64,000 nt of DNA from Prevotella falsenii DSM 22864 = JCM 15124 (GTDB lineage Bacteria > Bacteroidota > Bacteroidia > Bacteroidales > Bacteroidaceae), in contig NZ_BAJY01000004.1 in assembly GCF_000613945.1 (NCBI RefSeq), positions 1-64,000 on the forward strand, given 5' to 3'. The notes under the pieces are model-generated. The model was not told the DNA's origin. It was given only the letters and a program-made list of their open reading frames with translations, and did no database searches. The translations under genes and the position numbers were made by a program. This document shows, piece after piece, positions 34,199 through 44,055 of this stretch (positions are counted from its first letter, which is position 1; each line of letters begins with the position of its first letter).

Positions 34199-34936
34199 GT
34201 GATTTCAAAGAATAAAATAAAACTCGTTCGGGCACTCGAAACGAAGAAAGGGAGAGCGAAACAGGGTCTCTTCGTGGCTGAAGGACCTAAGGTGGTGGGC
34301 GATTTGCTTGCTGCCGGGTTCGAATTGGTGGAGCTTTTCGAGGAGGAAGAAGACATTAAAAAGGTGTCGTTCCTGCAACACCCACAAGGAAAGCTGGGCA
34401 TATTCAAACTGCCCGAGCAGACGAAAACGGAGAGTGGCGAGTGCGAAACGACAGTCGGTGGAGGACAGAAAGTGCTCCTTGGCGAGCACGAACTGGCACT
34501 TGCGCTCGATGGCGTACAAGACCCCGGCAACCTCGGAACGATTATCCGTGTGGCTGACTGGTTTGGAATTAAGCGCATTTTCTGCTCGACAGACACGGCA
34601 GACTGCTGGAATCCGAAGGTGGTGCAAGCCACGATGGGCAGCATTGCAAGGGTAAAGATGTATTACTTGAAACTAAACGAGTTAATCGACTCGTTGCCAA
34701 CAGACTACCCTGTCTACGGAACACTGCTCGATGGTGAGGATATTTACGAAGAGAAACTCTCTGCAAACGGGCTCATCGTGATGGGAAACGAGGGCAACGG
34801 AATATCGGCAGACATACGACAACGGGTAAACAGAAAGTTGCTGATACCGAATTTCTCGGTCGGAACAACACATGCCGAATCGCTGAACGTTGCCATTGCG
34901 ACAGCCGTAGTATGCTCGGAGTTCAAGCGAAGATAG
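34199..34936 (+). CDS. SpoU/TrmH-family RNA 2'-O-methyltransferase
   Basis: 245 aa. An N-terminal substrate-binding part (K-L-V-R-A-L-E-T-K-K-G-R, F-V-A-E-G-P-K) leads to a SPOUT knot with L-D-G-V-Q-D-P-G-N-L-G-T-I-I-R near residue 108 (motif 1), V-M-G-N-E-G-N-G-I near 195 (motif 2) and A-E-S-L-N-V-A-I-A near 225 (motif 3), binding SAM. Similar to rRNA guanosine 2'-O-methyltransferases; the target is not known. The GTG start at 34199 is chosen because a TATTTTTG promoter element ends just 5 bp before it, and the family sequence begins there. Divergent from tamL. Confidence 0.9.
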   Translation: MISKNKIKLVRALETKKGRAKQGLFVAEGPKVVGDLLAAGFELVELFEEEEDIKKVSFLQHPQGKLGIFKLPEQTKTESGECETTVGGGQKVLLGEHELALALDGVQDPGNLGTIIRVADWFGIKRIFCSTDTADCWNPKVVQATMGSIARVKMYYLKLNELIDSLPTDYPVYGTLLDGEDIYEEKLSANGLIVMGNEGNGISADIRQRVNRKLLIPNFSVGTTHAESLNVAIATAVVCSEFKRR

Positions 34937-34987
34937 CAGAAAAGAGTGTAACAACCGAAGTATAAGGGTTTTAAAACAATATAAGAA

Positions 34988-35572
34988 ATGGACGATTTGA
35001 TAAAAGAACGCAGCATAAAAAGCTGCATTGCCTTGGGTTATAAAGATTGGCAACAACATTTGGGCGAAACTTTCAGTCGCACACGTTGGCGCATTCTTCT
35101 TAGTGCGGTTATGTTTACAGCATTTCTCATTTCTGCTTTAATGGGTACTCCTAAATGGCTTTGCATCTTGCTTTTAGCTTTTTCGTTGAACAGTGTAGCC
35201 GTAAAGGTGCGCAGCTTAATGGGCGAAATGGAAACAGCACTAAAAGGAAAGAAGCTGATTAAGAAAAATATAGGCTACTACGTCTATTTCTTTTGTCTGT
35301 CGTCGATAGTAGAATTGTGCACCATGCTTGTGGTGGGCGCACCGCTGTTGCTGCTCCTTTATATGTATTGGCTTGACTGTAAAACGGTGAAAATGGGCGA
35401 TTTCTCTACCCTTTCCACCACTTTTTGGGTGCTGACAGGGCTTACAGCCTTTGCCACTACCATTGCCGTAAGGTTCATAAACACGTGGGAAGACTACGCC
35501 GAACTTTATATTTTCGGCACAATAATAGCCCGAAACCGTGCGAAAAGGCAAGGCAGAACCAAGCGCATTTAA
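34988..35572 (+). CDS. membrane protein of unknown function
   Basis: 194 aa. A ~35-residue cytoplasmic N-terminus is followed by about four transmembrane segments (roughly 37-52, 57-72, 95-125 in two parts, 142-162) and a basic C-terminal tail (R-N-R-A-K-R-Q-G-R-T-K-R). I do not recognise a family. It is 51 bp downstream of the SpoU methyltransferase on the same strand and may be co-transcribed. Confidence 0.7.
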   Translation: MDDLIKERSIKSCIALGYKDWQQHLGETFSRTRWRILLSAVMFTAFLISALMGTPKWLCILLLAFSLNSVAVKVRSLMGEMETALKGKKLIKKNIGYYVYFFCLSSIVELCTMLVVGAPLLLLLYMYWLDCKTVKMGDFSTLSTTFWVLTGLTAFATTIAVRFINTWEDYAELYIFGTIIARNRAKRQGRTKRI

Positions 35573-35856
35573 CGGTCAGACAAGGTATTGAGGTGGAGAT
35601 GAGAAACGTAATGAACAAGTGCGGATTATACATATAGCTTTGAAATCCTAAACAGAAACCGCTTCTTGTCAGCCACTCCGCCCTTAGATTAGCCTTGAAA
35701 AGTTTTATTTCCGCGCTTGAACAACTCTGCTGCAACCTTATTCTTATTTGCAGAACAAGATTGCAGCCTTCTTTTTATCATTGCTCACCTATCGTTCGGC
35801 ACAGCCAATATTTATTGCCGAAAACTTGTTTTATGCATGGAAATAAAGCCTTAAAA

Positions 35857-36046
35857 ACGTAAATATTTTTCGCAAGAGATTGTCTCGCATAACTCACTCG
35901 CTATCAACGCTTTGCAAAACCTATTGTTTTGCATTGTAAAACCGTAGGTTTTGCACGGTAAAAGCGTAGGTTTTACAACGCAAAACCTACGGTTTCGCAA
36001 CGTCAAAGCGATTATATCACTTTTTAACAGAATTATATTTACAAAA
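35857..36046 (-). repeat. 22-bp-box intergenic repeat, copy 7
   Basis: In element orientation the heptamers are CCGTAGG, CCTACGC, CCTACGG, CAATAGG; boxes 1 and 2 pair with one mismatch. It sits between convergent genes; the rest of 35573-36208 shows no gene. Confidence 0.85.
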
Positions 36047-36199
36047 TAAAGGATGTTGTATGTGCTTTCGATAATTGAATTGCAGGGGTGTGATTTATCA
36101 CGTTCCGCTGTTCAAACTACCCTTTCGTGGGTGCTGAGTATGATGGGGAGGTTGGTGTCGGGCGTGCGATAAATGGGCTATAACCGGTGTGCAGGTTAT

Positions 36200-36236
36200 A
36201 AAAAAGAACCGCCATTGCAAGCAAATGCAATGGCGG
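36200..36236 (-). terminator. terminator downstream of the M3 peptidase gene
   Basis: An 11-bp perfect stem CCGCCATTGCA/TGCAATGGCGG (36209-36236); on the minus strand followed by TTCTTTTTT. Confidence 0.8.
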
Positions 36237-36265
36237 AAAATTAACAATCAATTATTATAAGGAGA

Positions 36266-38413
36266 TTACAAACCCCTTGCTTTCAATAGTCCTGAAGCGT
36301 CAGGAGCTTTCAAACCTGTGAAGTCGGAGAATATTTCCAATAAGTCTTTCGTGTTGCCACGGCTAAGAATCTTGTTGCGGAAATCGGTTCCAACCTTGCG
36401 TGTCAATGCTCCGTTCTTTGCGAAATAGTCGGCAATGTTCACTGCGAGCACTTCCGACCACAGATAACTGTAATATCCTGCTGCGTAGCCACCGCCCCAA
36501 ACATGGTTGAAATAAGAGGTTGAGTAGCGTGGAGGTATTTGGTTGTTCAGCAAACCGACCTCCTTCAGTGCTGTTGTTTCAAAGTCTTTTGCTGCTTCGG
36601 CAGTAGGAATGGTGTTTGAATTGAGCATGTGCCAAGCCATGTCCACGCAGGTTGCAGCAAGGTTTTCGCCCATTGCGTAGGCTGCTTGGAAGTTGATAGA
36701 CGACAGCATCTTATCGCGCAGCTTGGCAGGCATTGGCTTATTGGTTTTATAATGCTTTGCGTAGTTGTTGAAAACTTCGGGTATGCCGGCAAAGCTTTCG
36801 TTGAATTGCGACGGCATTTCCACGAAATCGCGCGCTACGGCTGTACCACTCAACGTGTTGTAGTAGCAGTTTGAGAGCATTCCGTGCAGTGCATGACCAA
36901 ACTCGTGGAACATTGTTGTAACTTCGTCCCACGTTACAAGCGTCGGCTGACCTTCGGGTGCTTTGGCATAATTGCACACATTATATATAATAGGTATTTG
37001 CTGTCGCAAGCCGCTTTGCTTTGCAAATGCGCTCATCCATGCACCTCCACGCTTTGAAGGGCGGCGGAAATAGTCGCAATAGAAGAGGGCGAGCTGCTTT
37101 CCGTTGTTGTCTATCACGTCGAAGACCTTCATGTCGGGGTGATAGGTGGGCAGGTCTTTACGCTCTTTGAAGGTTAAGCCATACACCTTGTTGGCTGCAT
37201 AGAAGATGCCGTTGATGAGTACAGAGTCGATGTTGAAGTAAGGTTTCACCTCGTCGTCAGAGAAGTTGAACTGCTCTTTCTTCATTTTAGCAGAGTAGTA
37301 GAAGCGGTCGTAAGGCTGCAAGTTGAAGTTTGCGCCCTGTGTTTTGCGTGCATACTTCTCGATAGCTTTCGTTTCTGCCTCTGCCTTGGGTTGGTATTCC
37401 TTGATAAGTTGCTTCAAGAAGGCATATACATTGTCGGGGTTCTTTGCCATAACATTGGCTAAACCGTAAGACGCAAAGTTATTATAGCCCATCAGTTCCG
37501 CCTTTTCGGCACGCAGCTTTGCAATTTCCACAATCAGCGGGAAGGCGTTGAACTCGCCTGTGCCGTCGATGCGGTGGATAGAAGCATTGTAAACACGTTC
37601 GCGAAGTTGGCGGTTGTCGAGAGTGGCAAGTATGGGTTGCTGTGTGGTATTGGTGATGACGATGCAGTAAGGAGCCTTTCCACCACGGCTTTCGGCGTCT
37701 TTCTTGCACTGTGCGATGGCACTTTCGCTAAGTCCGGCAAGTTCTTTCACGTCGTCCACCCATACGGTTGATGCCGCAGAAGCCTTTGGCAGCATATTGC
37801 CGAAGTCTTGTTGCAACTGCGCAAGACGGTTGTTTATCTCCTCCATACGTTCCATTTTGTCCTCCGGCAGCAATGCCCCGGAACGCACAAAGTTCTTGTA
37901 TATTTCCTCGAGCAGTACCTTGTCTTCGCCCTTCAGGCTGTTTCGCTCGTGGTCGTACACGTATTTCACACGCTCAAAGAAGTCCTGATTGAAGTTGATT
38001 TCGTTTTCAAAGTTCGAGAACATCGGTGATACTGTTTTTTCAACAGCCTCTAATTCGGGTGTCTTGTCAGCTTGTAAAATGGCGTAGAAGATGTTTTTAA
38101 CCCTGTCGAGCAGTTCTCCACTCTTTTCAAATGCCAAGATTGTGTTCTGGAATGTAGGCTTTTGCTTGTTCGCTACAATCTGTTTTATCTCTGCACGCTG
38201 TTCCTCTATACCTGCTTGAATGGCAGGAAGATAGTGTTCGCTCTTTATTTTACTGAAGTCGGGCGCACCAAACGGCAACGGACTTTTCTGCATTAATGGG
38301 TTCGTGTACATAGATTGTCCCCTCTTAATCTTTTGTCCTGAAGCCGGCGTTGCTACGAGTGCGGCGCAAGCAAGTCCTGCAACGAGGAAAGTTTTCTTTA
38401 AGTTGTTCTTCAT
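36266..38413 (-). CDS. dcp: M3-family peptidyl-dipeptidase (Dcp-like)
   Basis: 715 aa from the ATG at 38413, which starts a good signal peptide (M-K-N-N-L-K-K-T, hydrophobic core, ending T-P-A-S-G-Q); 23 additional upstream codons are excluded. A zinc metallopeptidase of the thimet-oligopeptidase/Dcp group: HEXXH motif M-F-H-E-F-G-H-A-L-H-G near residue 500, with the downstream E-x-P-S-Q-F near 525 carrying the third ligand region. Dcp cleaves dipeptides from peptide C-termini; the signal peptide implies a periplasmic role in peptide use. It has its own terminator and no operon partner. Confidence 0.93.
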   Translation of the reverse strand: MKNNLKKTFLVAGLACAALVATPASGQKIKRGQSMYTNPLMQKSPLPFGAPDFSKIKSEHYLPAIQAGIEEQRAEIKQIVANKQKPTFQNTILAFEKSGELLDRVKNIFYAILQADKTPELEAVEKTVSPMFSNFENEINFNQDFFERVKYVYDHERNSLKGEDKVLLEEIYKNFVRSGALLPEDKMERMEEINNRLAQLQQDFGNMLPKASAASTVWVDDVKELAGLSESAIAQCKKDAESRGGKAPYCIVITNTTQQPILATLDNRQLRERVYNASIHRIDGTGEFNAFPLIVEIAKLRAEKAELMGYNNFASYGLANVMAKNPDNVYAFLKQLIKEYQPKAEAETKAIEKYARKTQGANFNLQPYDRFYYSAKMKKEQFNFSDDEVKPYFNIDSVLINGIFYAANKVYGLTFKERKDLPTYHPDMKVFDVIDNNGKQLALFYCDYFRRPSKRGGAWMSAFAKQSGLRQQIPIIYNVCNYAKAPEGQPTLVTWDEVTTMFHEFGHALHGMLSNCYYNTLSGTAVARDFVEMPSQFNESFAGIPEVFNNYAKHYKTNKPMPAKLRDKMLSSINFQAAYAMGENLAATCVDMAWHMLNSNTIPTAEAAKDFETTALKEVGLLNNQIPPRYSTSYFNHVWGGGYAAGYYSYLWSEVLAVNIADYFAKNGALTRKVGTDFRNKILSRGNTKDLLEIFSDFTGLKAPDASGLLKARGL

Positions 38414-38557
38414 AAATTTATATTTTTTCTTTTCTATTAGTATGCTTGTTGTTTTGTAATGTCGATGCTTTGACGGCAGCAAAAATAAGCAATATCTTCG
38501 GAACAGCAGCTGTTTTCCGATTTTTTAATACTTTATCAGCCTATCTCATATAAGGAT

Positions 38558-39052
38558 TTATCGTGCTGATTGCGGCACTTTCTTCTGCTTTCCGCTGAAC
38601 TCCGTAAAGTCGATGCGTATGATTTCGACACGGTGGAAGCTCTTTTGGGCATACTTGTCGCCTATGTCCTTGAAATCGGCAGATAGCTTGTCGATGAGCA
38701 GATGCAGGGCTTTCATCTTCTCGTCGTCGCTAAGTTGGATATGCGCCGTACCGAAAAAGAGGGCACTTTCATATTCGGTGGTAAACTTGCTTGGCAGCAA
38801 ATTCACTTCACCGACGATGCAGAGCGACACCTTATTATTATCTTTCAGTGCTTCCAACTTACGTCCTGCAGGTGCGCAATGTATATAAACGCTGTTTTTA
38901 CCGTCCCAGACGTAGTTCACAGGAATGCCATAGCCCCCTCCGTCAGATACCATTGAGAGCACGCCGTACTCTCCGTTTTCCAGCAGTTTCAATGCCTTTT
39001 CCTCGTCCATAAGGCGGTCTTGTCGGCGCACGGTTTCGTTTACATATTTCAT
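38558..39052 (-). CDS. NimA-like pyridoxamine 5'-phosphate oxidase-fold flavoprotein
   Basis: 164 aa from the ATG at 39052 (M-K-Y-V-N-E-T-V-R-R-Q-D-R-L-M). The split-barrel FMN fold of the NimA/PNPOx-like group is seen in A-L-K-L-L-E-N-G-E-Y-G-V-L-S-M near residue 20, G-I-P-V-N-Y-V-W near 42, Y-I-H-C-A-P-A-G-R-K near 57 (the conserved H) and the E-Y-E-S-A-L-F-F-G strand near 92. Members include 5-nitroimidazole-resistance reductases and other oxidoreductases; resistance cannot be inferred. A 44-codon upstream extension lacks family character and is left out. Confidence 0.85.
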   Translation of the reverse strand: MKYVNETVRRQDRLMDEEKALKLLENGEYGVLSMVSDGGGYGIPVNYVWDGKNSVYIHCAPAGRKLEALKDNNKVSLCIVGEVNLLPSKFTTEYESALFFGTAHIQLSDDEKMKALHLLIDKLSADFKDIGDKYAQKSFHRVEIIRIDFTEFSGKQKKVPQSAR

Positions 39053-39221
39053 TTGTGTAATTTTTATTTTTCGGCAAATATAAAATAAAAGTTTGGTATT
39101 ACCAAGATTACACATTATAAAATAAGATGAGTGCAGCATAAGAAAGCAGTTTAAACAGGCAATATGGCAGATGTTTTTAAGCAAGCCGGTTAATGAAACA
39201 GTGAGGTATTTTCTGTTTCAT

Positions 39222-39410
39222 CTTGTAAAGATAATTCCGTTAAAAAGTGATATAATCGCTTTGACGTTGCGAAACCGTAGGTTTTACAACGCAAAACCTA
39301 CGGTTTTACCGTGCAAAACAGCCGCTTTTGGAACGCAAAACAATAGGTTTTGTAATGCGCTGATGGGCAGATAGTTATGCGATAGATACGTTTGCGAAAA
39401 ATGTTTACGT
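39222..39410 (+). repeat. 22-bp-box intergenic repeat, copy 8
   Basis: Heptamers CCGTAGG, CCTACGG, CAGCCGC, CAATAGG, identical in box order to copy 3 at 18864. Boxes 1 and 2 are exact complements. The rest of the divergent spacer 39053-39733 holds only a possible -7 element TATCTTTG at 39650-39657. Confidence 0.85.
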
Positions 39411-39733
39411 TTTTATCGATTTTTTTTCGCTCACGAATGACGTGAGTTCGGTGTAAGAATTTAAGGAAAAAGATGCTGCACCGCTTTTCTGATTATAAGC
39501 ACATTAAATCATAACCGGTTATTTCTTGAAGTATTTTATGAATAATATGCCGGCACAATTCTTATTATCGAACTCACCTTAAAATAATGAAAATGCAGGG
39601 CAACGGAAAATACTTGCAGGTTTGTTACCCTTGTTTCATAATTAAATTGTATCTTTGCAAGAGTAAAATAACTACAGTTTGCCCTTACAATGGTAGAGCA
39701 AAAGTTCAATTAAAACTGTTCAAATAGCTGAAA

Positions 39734-41200
39734 ATGAAGAAACTATCAGTCGTTGCGCTAACGCTGTTTATGGCGATAACAGTGCAAGCTCAGGTGGCAA
39801 GACCTAAACTTATCGTTGGTCTTGTGGTAGACCAGATGCGTTGGGATTACCTCTATTTCTATCAAAACGAATACGGAAAAGGTGGTTTGCGCCGCCTTCT
39901 TGACGAGGGATTTTCCTTTGAAAACACACAAATAAACTATGCTCCTACGGTTACAGCCATAGGACACTCGTCTGTTTACACAGGTTCGGTGCCTGCCATT
40001 CACGGTATTTGTGGCAACAACTTCTGGCAAAACGACGAATATGTGTACTGTTGCACCGACACAACCGTGCGCAGCGTAGGTTCAAACAGCAAGGAAGGGC
40101 AGATGAGTCCGCACCGCTTGCTCACCACAACCATTGGCGACCAACTGAAACTGGCTACCGATTTCCGCTCAAAAGTAATAGGCGTGTCTCTGAAAGACCG
40201 CGCTGCCATTCTGCCTGCGGGGCACTCTGCCGACGCAGCATATTGGTGGGACACCTCTGCAGGGCACTTCGTTACCTCCACTTATTATATGGACAAGTTG
40301 CCGGAATGGGTGGAAAAGTTCAATAAAGCCAACCGTACAGCACCGAATTACAACATTAAGACATCGAACGAAGGTGTAACAATGACCTTCAAGATGGCTA
40401 TTGCTGCGTTGGAGAACGAGCGTTTGGGACAGGGCAACGAAACGGATATGCTCGCTGTCAGCATTTCTTCTACCGATGCTATCGGGCACAAATACGGCAC
40501 AAGAGGCAAGGAAAACCACGATGTGTATATGCAGTTGGACAAGGATTTAACCCTGTTCCTCAATGCCTTGGACGCGAAAGTAGGACGCGGAAACTATCTG
40601 CTTTTCCTCACAGCCGACCACGGAGCAGCCCACAACTATAACTTCTTGAAGAAGCATCGCATACCCGGTGGAGCTTTCGAATACAAGAAAGCAGTGGAAG
40701 ACCTTAACAATCACTTGCAAAAGAAGTTTGGTATAAAACCCGTTATGGGCGAAGACAACTACCAATTCGCATTCAACGACAAGATGATAGCGCAAGCCGG
40801 AAAGGATAAGGAAGACGTTATAGAAGAGGCTGTTGAGTTCTTGAAGAAAGACCCGCAATACATTTTCGTGTTCGATGAAGAACGTATTGCCACCGAAACG
40901 ATGCCCGATTTTATTAAGACACGTATGATGAACGGCTACATGCGCCACCGTTCGGGCGAGATAGGAGTAGTTACTCGTGCGCAATACTTCGGTGCAAAGA
41001 ACTCTCCCGACTACATCGGCACACAGCACGGACAGCCTTATCCCTACGACAGCCATATACCTTGGGTGATGTTCGGCTGGCATGTGAACCACGGAGAAAC
41101 CACCCAAGAAGTTACAATAAACGATATTGCAGCCACCGTTTGTGCAATGCTGAAAATACAAATGCCTAACGGTTGCATCGGCAAGGCTGTGTTACGATAA
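39734..41200 (+). CDS. PafA-like alkaline phosphatase family protein
   Basis: 488 aa with a signal peptide (1-19, ending V-Q-A-Q). Alkaline-phosphatase/nucleotide-pyrophosphatase superfamily: V-D-Q-M-R-W-D-Y-L near residue 33 (metal Asp), the nucleophile region Y-A-P-T-V-T-A-I-G-H-S near 80, the S-L-K-D-R segment near 155 corresponding to the Lys/Arg substrate pair of PafA, L-T-A-D-H-G-A near 295 (metal ligands) and G-T-Q-H-G-Q near 433. It likely cleaves phosphate esters in the periplasm. Deoxynucleoside-kinase genes follow after 14 bp. Confidence 0.88.
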   Translation: MKKLSVVALTLFMAITVQAQVARPKLIVGLVVDQMRWDYLYFYQNEYGKGGLRRLLDEGFSFENTQINYAPTVTAIGHSSVYTGSVPAIHGICGNNFWQNDEYVYCCTDTTVRSVGSNSKEGQMSPHRLLTTTIGDQLKLATDFRSKVIGVSLKDRAAILPAGHSADAAYWWDTSAGHFVTSTYYMDKLPEWVEKFNKANRTAPNYNIKTSNEGVTMTFKMAIAALENERLGQGNETDMLAVSISSTDAIGHKYGTRGKENHDVYMQLDKDLTLFLNALDAKVGRGNYLLFLTADHGAAHNYNFLKKHRIPGGAFEYKKAVEDLNNHLQKKFGIKPVMGEDNYQFAFNDKMIAQAGKDKEDVIEEAVEFLKKDPQYIFVFDEERIATETMPDFIKTRMMNGYMRHRSGEIGVVTRAQYFGAKNSPDYIGTQHGQPYPYDSHIPWVMFGWHVNHGETTQEVTINDIAATVCAMLKIQMPNGCIGKAVLR

Positions 41201-41214
41201 AACTAAAACAACCC

Positions 41215-41829
41215 ATGCACATAGCAATAGCAGGAAACATTGGCAGCGGAAAGACGACACTGACCTCCATGCTTGCAAAGCGTTACGGCTGGCAGCCACG
41301 CTACGAGTCGGTGGAATATAATCCGTACCTTGACGATTACTACAAAAACATAAAGCGTTGGTCGTTCGCCATGGAGGTGTTCTTCCTGAAAGAACGCTTC
41401 AAAGACTTGTTGGAAATCAGTCAGTCGGACGCCGACGTCATTCAAGACCGCAGCATTTACGAGGGAGTCTACGTGTTCACGGCGAACAACTACGCCATGG
41501 GCAACCTTGACGACCGCGACTACGAAACCTATATGGAGCTTTTTGAGGATATGACCGACGCAGTTCGCTATCCCGACCTCATGCTCTATCTGCGGGCATC
41601 TGTAAGCCATTTGGTGGAGAACATAGAGAAACGAGGTCGCGATTACGAGCAGCGCATGCCGTTAGACTACCTCGAAAACATCAACAAACGCTACGACGAG
41701 TTTATACAAACGCAATACAAAGGACGTGTGCTGACCATCGATGTCGATGAACTCGACTATCAGCACAATCCCAAAGACTTCGGTTTCATTACCGATAAGA
41801 TAGATCGCGAACTCTTTGGGCTATTTTAA
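41215..41829 (+). CDS. deoxynucleoside kinase (first of tandem pair)
   Basis: 204 aa. Phosphorylates deoxynucleosides for salvage. P-loop G-N-I-G-S-G-K-T-T near residue 7, the Q-D-R-S-I-Y-E motif near 75 (base/sugar binding, catalytic ERS-like region), Y-L-R-A-S near 122 and the lid E-K-R-G-R-D-Y-E-Q-R near 135. The start at 41215 matches exactly the M-H-I-A-I-A-G-N-I-G opening of the paralogue at 41869; the 14 codons upstream belong to the overlap with the phosphatase gene. The two kinases are clearly paralogues and may specialise for different bases, such as dGuo and dAdo. Confidence 0.92.
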   Translation: MHIAIAGNIGSGKTTLTSMLAKRYGWQPRYESVEYNPYLDDYYKNIKRWSFAMEVFFLKERFKDLLEISQSDADVIQDRSIYEGVYVFTANNYAMGNLDDRDYETYMELFEDMTDAVRYPDLMLYLRASVSHLVENIEKRGRDYEQRMPLDYLENINKRYDEFIQTQYKGRVLTIDVDELDYQHNPKDFGFITDKIDRELFGLF

Positions 41830-41868
41830 TTTTGATTTAAACTTACACACACATCAGAACAAAATACT

Positions 41869-42489
41869 ATGCACATAGCAATTGCAGGAAACATTGGAGC
41901 AGGCAAAACTACACTGACAACCATGCTTGCCAAAAGATACGGCTGGAAAGCGCAATTCGAACCCGTAGACAACAACCCTTATCTCGCCGATTATTATGAG
42001 GACATGAACCGCTGGGCGTTCAATCTTCAGATATATTTCTTGAACAAACGCTTTCGCGACGTGGTGGAAATATCGCGTTCAAGCGACACCGTTATCCAAG
42101 ACCGCACCATCTTTGAAGACGCACGCATATTTGCTCCCAACCTCCACGATATGGGTTTGATGAGCGACCGCGACTTCGACAACTACACACACCTGTTCGA
42201 CCTTATGTTGAGTTTGGTGAAACTGCCCGACCTTCTTATATATATAAGGAGCAGCGTGCCGCATCTTATCGACCACATTCAGCAACGTGGGCGCGACTAC
42301 GAGCAGACAATGCGCATCGATTACCTGAAAGGACTGAACGAACGCTACGAGAATTGGATTAAAAACTACGAGGGCGAACTCATGATAGTGGACGGCGACA
42401 GCACCGATTTTGCCGGAAATCCGCAAGATTTCAAGCGCATCGAGGACATGATAGATGCCCGCTTGTTCGGTCTTTTCCCACCGAAATAG
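41869..42489 (+). CDS. deoxynucleoside kinase (second of tandem pair)
   Basis: 206 aa, similar along its whole length to the gene 39 bp upstream. P-loop G-N-I-G-A-G-K-T-T, Q-D-R-T-I-F-E near residue 75, Y-I-R-S-S near 122 and lid Q-Q-R-G-R-D-Y-E-Q-T near 136. Differences in the substrate region (Y-E-G versus F-E-D-A after the Q-D-R motif, and A-M-E-V-F-F versus N-L-Q-I-Y-F) suggest different nucleoside preference, resembling the dAK/dGK heterodimer pairs of lactobacilli; heterodimer formation is inference. Confidence 0.92.
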   Translation: MHIAIAGNIGAGKTTLTTMLAKRYGWKAQFEPVDNNPYLADYYEDMNRWAFNLQIYFLNKRFRDVVEISRSSDTVIQDRTIFEDARIFAPNLHDMGLMSDRDFDNYTHLFDLMLSLVKLPDLLIYIRSSVPHLIDHIQQRGRDYEQTMRIDYLKGLNERYENWIKNYEGELMIVDGDSTDFAGNPQDFKRIEDMIDARLFGLFPPK

Positions 42490-42580
42490 GCACACGCCCT
42501 ACCCTTTCAGAAACAATGCTTTACGGTATTGACAAATAGGAACAACTAAAAAATGGCATAAAATTTGTAAAATAGAAACT

Positions 42581-43522
42581 ATGGAAAAAGTAAAAACATT
42601 AATCATAGGTAGCGGTCCCGCAGGCTACACTGCAGCTATCTACGCAAGCCGCTCAAACTTGAAGCCTGTGTTATATGCAGGTTTGCAACCCGGTGGACAA
42701 CTTACAACAACCACCATCATAGAGAACTTCCCCGGTTTTAAGGACGGCATCGACGCCAATCAGCTGATGCTGGAGATGAAATCGCAAGCCATAAATGTCG
42801 GTGCCGACGTGCGCGACGGCTCAATCGTCAAGGCTGACCTCAGTAAACGCCCATTCATCGTCGAAGACGAGCGTGGAAACGTAATCGAAGCCAATACGCT
42901 TATCATCGCAACAGGTGCGAGTGCAAAATATCTTGGCTTGGCAGACGAAGAGAAATATCGCGGACAAGGTGTCAGCGCATGTGCCACTTGCGACGGTTTC
43001 TTCTATCGCAAACGCACCGTAGCCGTAGTAGGCGGTGGCGACACAGCCTGCGAAGAAGCCATGTATCTTTCAAGTTTGGCAAAGAAGGTCTACATGATAG
43101 TGCGCAAACCCTACCTCCGCGCAGCCGAAATAATGCGCAAGCGAGTAGAGGAAAAAGAAAATATTGAAATCCTTTACAATACCAATACGCTCGGACTTTA
43201 TGGCGAAAACGGCGTAGAAGGCGCACATTTGGTACGCTTCATGGGCGAAGAAAACGAAGAGAAATACGACATTCAGATTGACGGTTTCTTCCTCGCCATC
43301 GGGCATCTCCCCAACACCGGTCTCTTTAAAGGTCAGTTGGAACTCGACCCACAAGGCTTCATCGTTACCAAAGGCACGTCTACTGCCACAAGCGTAGAAG
43401 GCGTTTATGCCGCCGGCGACGTTGCCGACCCAACCTACCGTCAGGGCGTTGTGGCAGCAGGTAGCGGTGCAAAGGCAGCCATAGAGGCTGAACGCTTCTT
43501 GCAAGACAAGGGCGAAAAGTAA
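42581..43522 (+). CDS. trxB: thioredoxin reductase
   Basis: 313 aa FAD/NADPH enzyme that reduces thioredoxin. FAD motif G-S-G-P-A-G-Y-T-A near residue 10, redox-active C-A-T-C-D-G-F-F near 135, NADPH motif V-G-G-G-D-T-A-C-E-E-A near 152 and the C-terminal G-D-V-A-D-P-T-Y-R-Q FAD motif near 280 (family: ...D...YRQ). Full length. Monocistronic in appearance, followed by an intergenic box repeat. Confidence 0.95.
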   Translation: MEKVKTLIIGSGPAGYTAAIYASRSNLKPVLYAGLQPGGQLTTTTIIENFPGFKDGIDANQLMLEMKSQAINVGADVRDGSIVKADLSKRPFIVEDERGNVIEANTLIIATGASAKYLGLADEEKYRGQGVSACATCDGFFYRKRTVAVVGGGDTACEEAMYLSSLAKKVYMIVRKPYLRAAEIMRKRVEEKENIEILYNTNTLGLYGENGVEGAHLVRFMGEENEEKYDIQIDGFFLAIGHLPNTGLFKGQLELDPQGFIVTKGTSTATSVEGVYAAGDVADPTYRQGVVAAGSGAKAAIEAERFLQDKGEK

Positions 43523-43564
43523 ACCGTCGTTATGGGCAGGCTGTCCCATAATTGCAGAATGGTT

Positions 43565-43750
43565 TTGTTAAAATACTTCTAACGAAAACTATAATTTCGA
43601 TTTAGCATTGCGAAAGCGGCTGTTTTGCATTCCAAAACAGCCGCTTTTACCATGCAAAACCTACACTTCTGCAACGCCAAACAATAGATTTTGCAAAGCA
43701 TTGATAACGAACAGGTTGCACAATAACTGCGCTTGCGAAACATCTTTACA
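43565..43750 (+). repeat. 22-bp-box intergenic repeat, copy 9
   Basis: Heptamers GCGGCTG, CAGCCGC, CCTACAC-like and CAATAGA. Here both arms of the box 1/2 hairpin have switched to the GC-rich type and remain exact complements, the clearest covariation among the copies. No gene in 43751-44055; TAATTTTG at 43974-43981 is a candidate -7 element for the next gene. Confidence 0.85.
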
Positions 43751-44055
43751 GCTTTATCTCCATCTTTTCGTCCCTAAAGCAAGTTATTTCATTAATTCTC
43801 TACTGTCTGATTTTAAACACTTATCCAATACCAAATAAAATCTCATTGCCAAACCAACCTATTCAATAAGAAATACAGAAGTTTATACTTACAAGGTGAA
43901 CACATTGAGCGACCTTTTTTATATCTATGTTAAAAAAAAGCACAATATATTTCAATATATGCGAGAAATTCAGTAATTTTGCCACGTTATATAAACTTGC
44001 CGCAAACAGCAGCATAGCAGAACAAAAGCGAAAATAATAAAAAAGATAAACAAAA

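Noticed and set aside
38558-39184. Upstream 44-codon extension of the NimA-like protein
   Set aside because: The extension has no family similarity and an internal ATG at 39052 gives the standard start.
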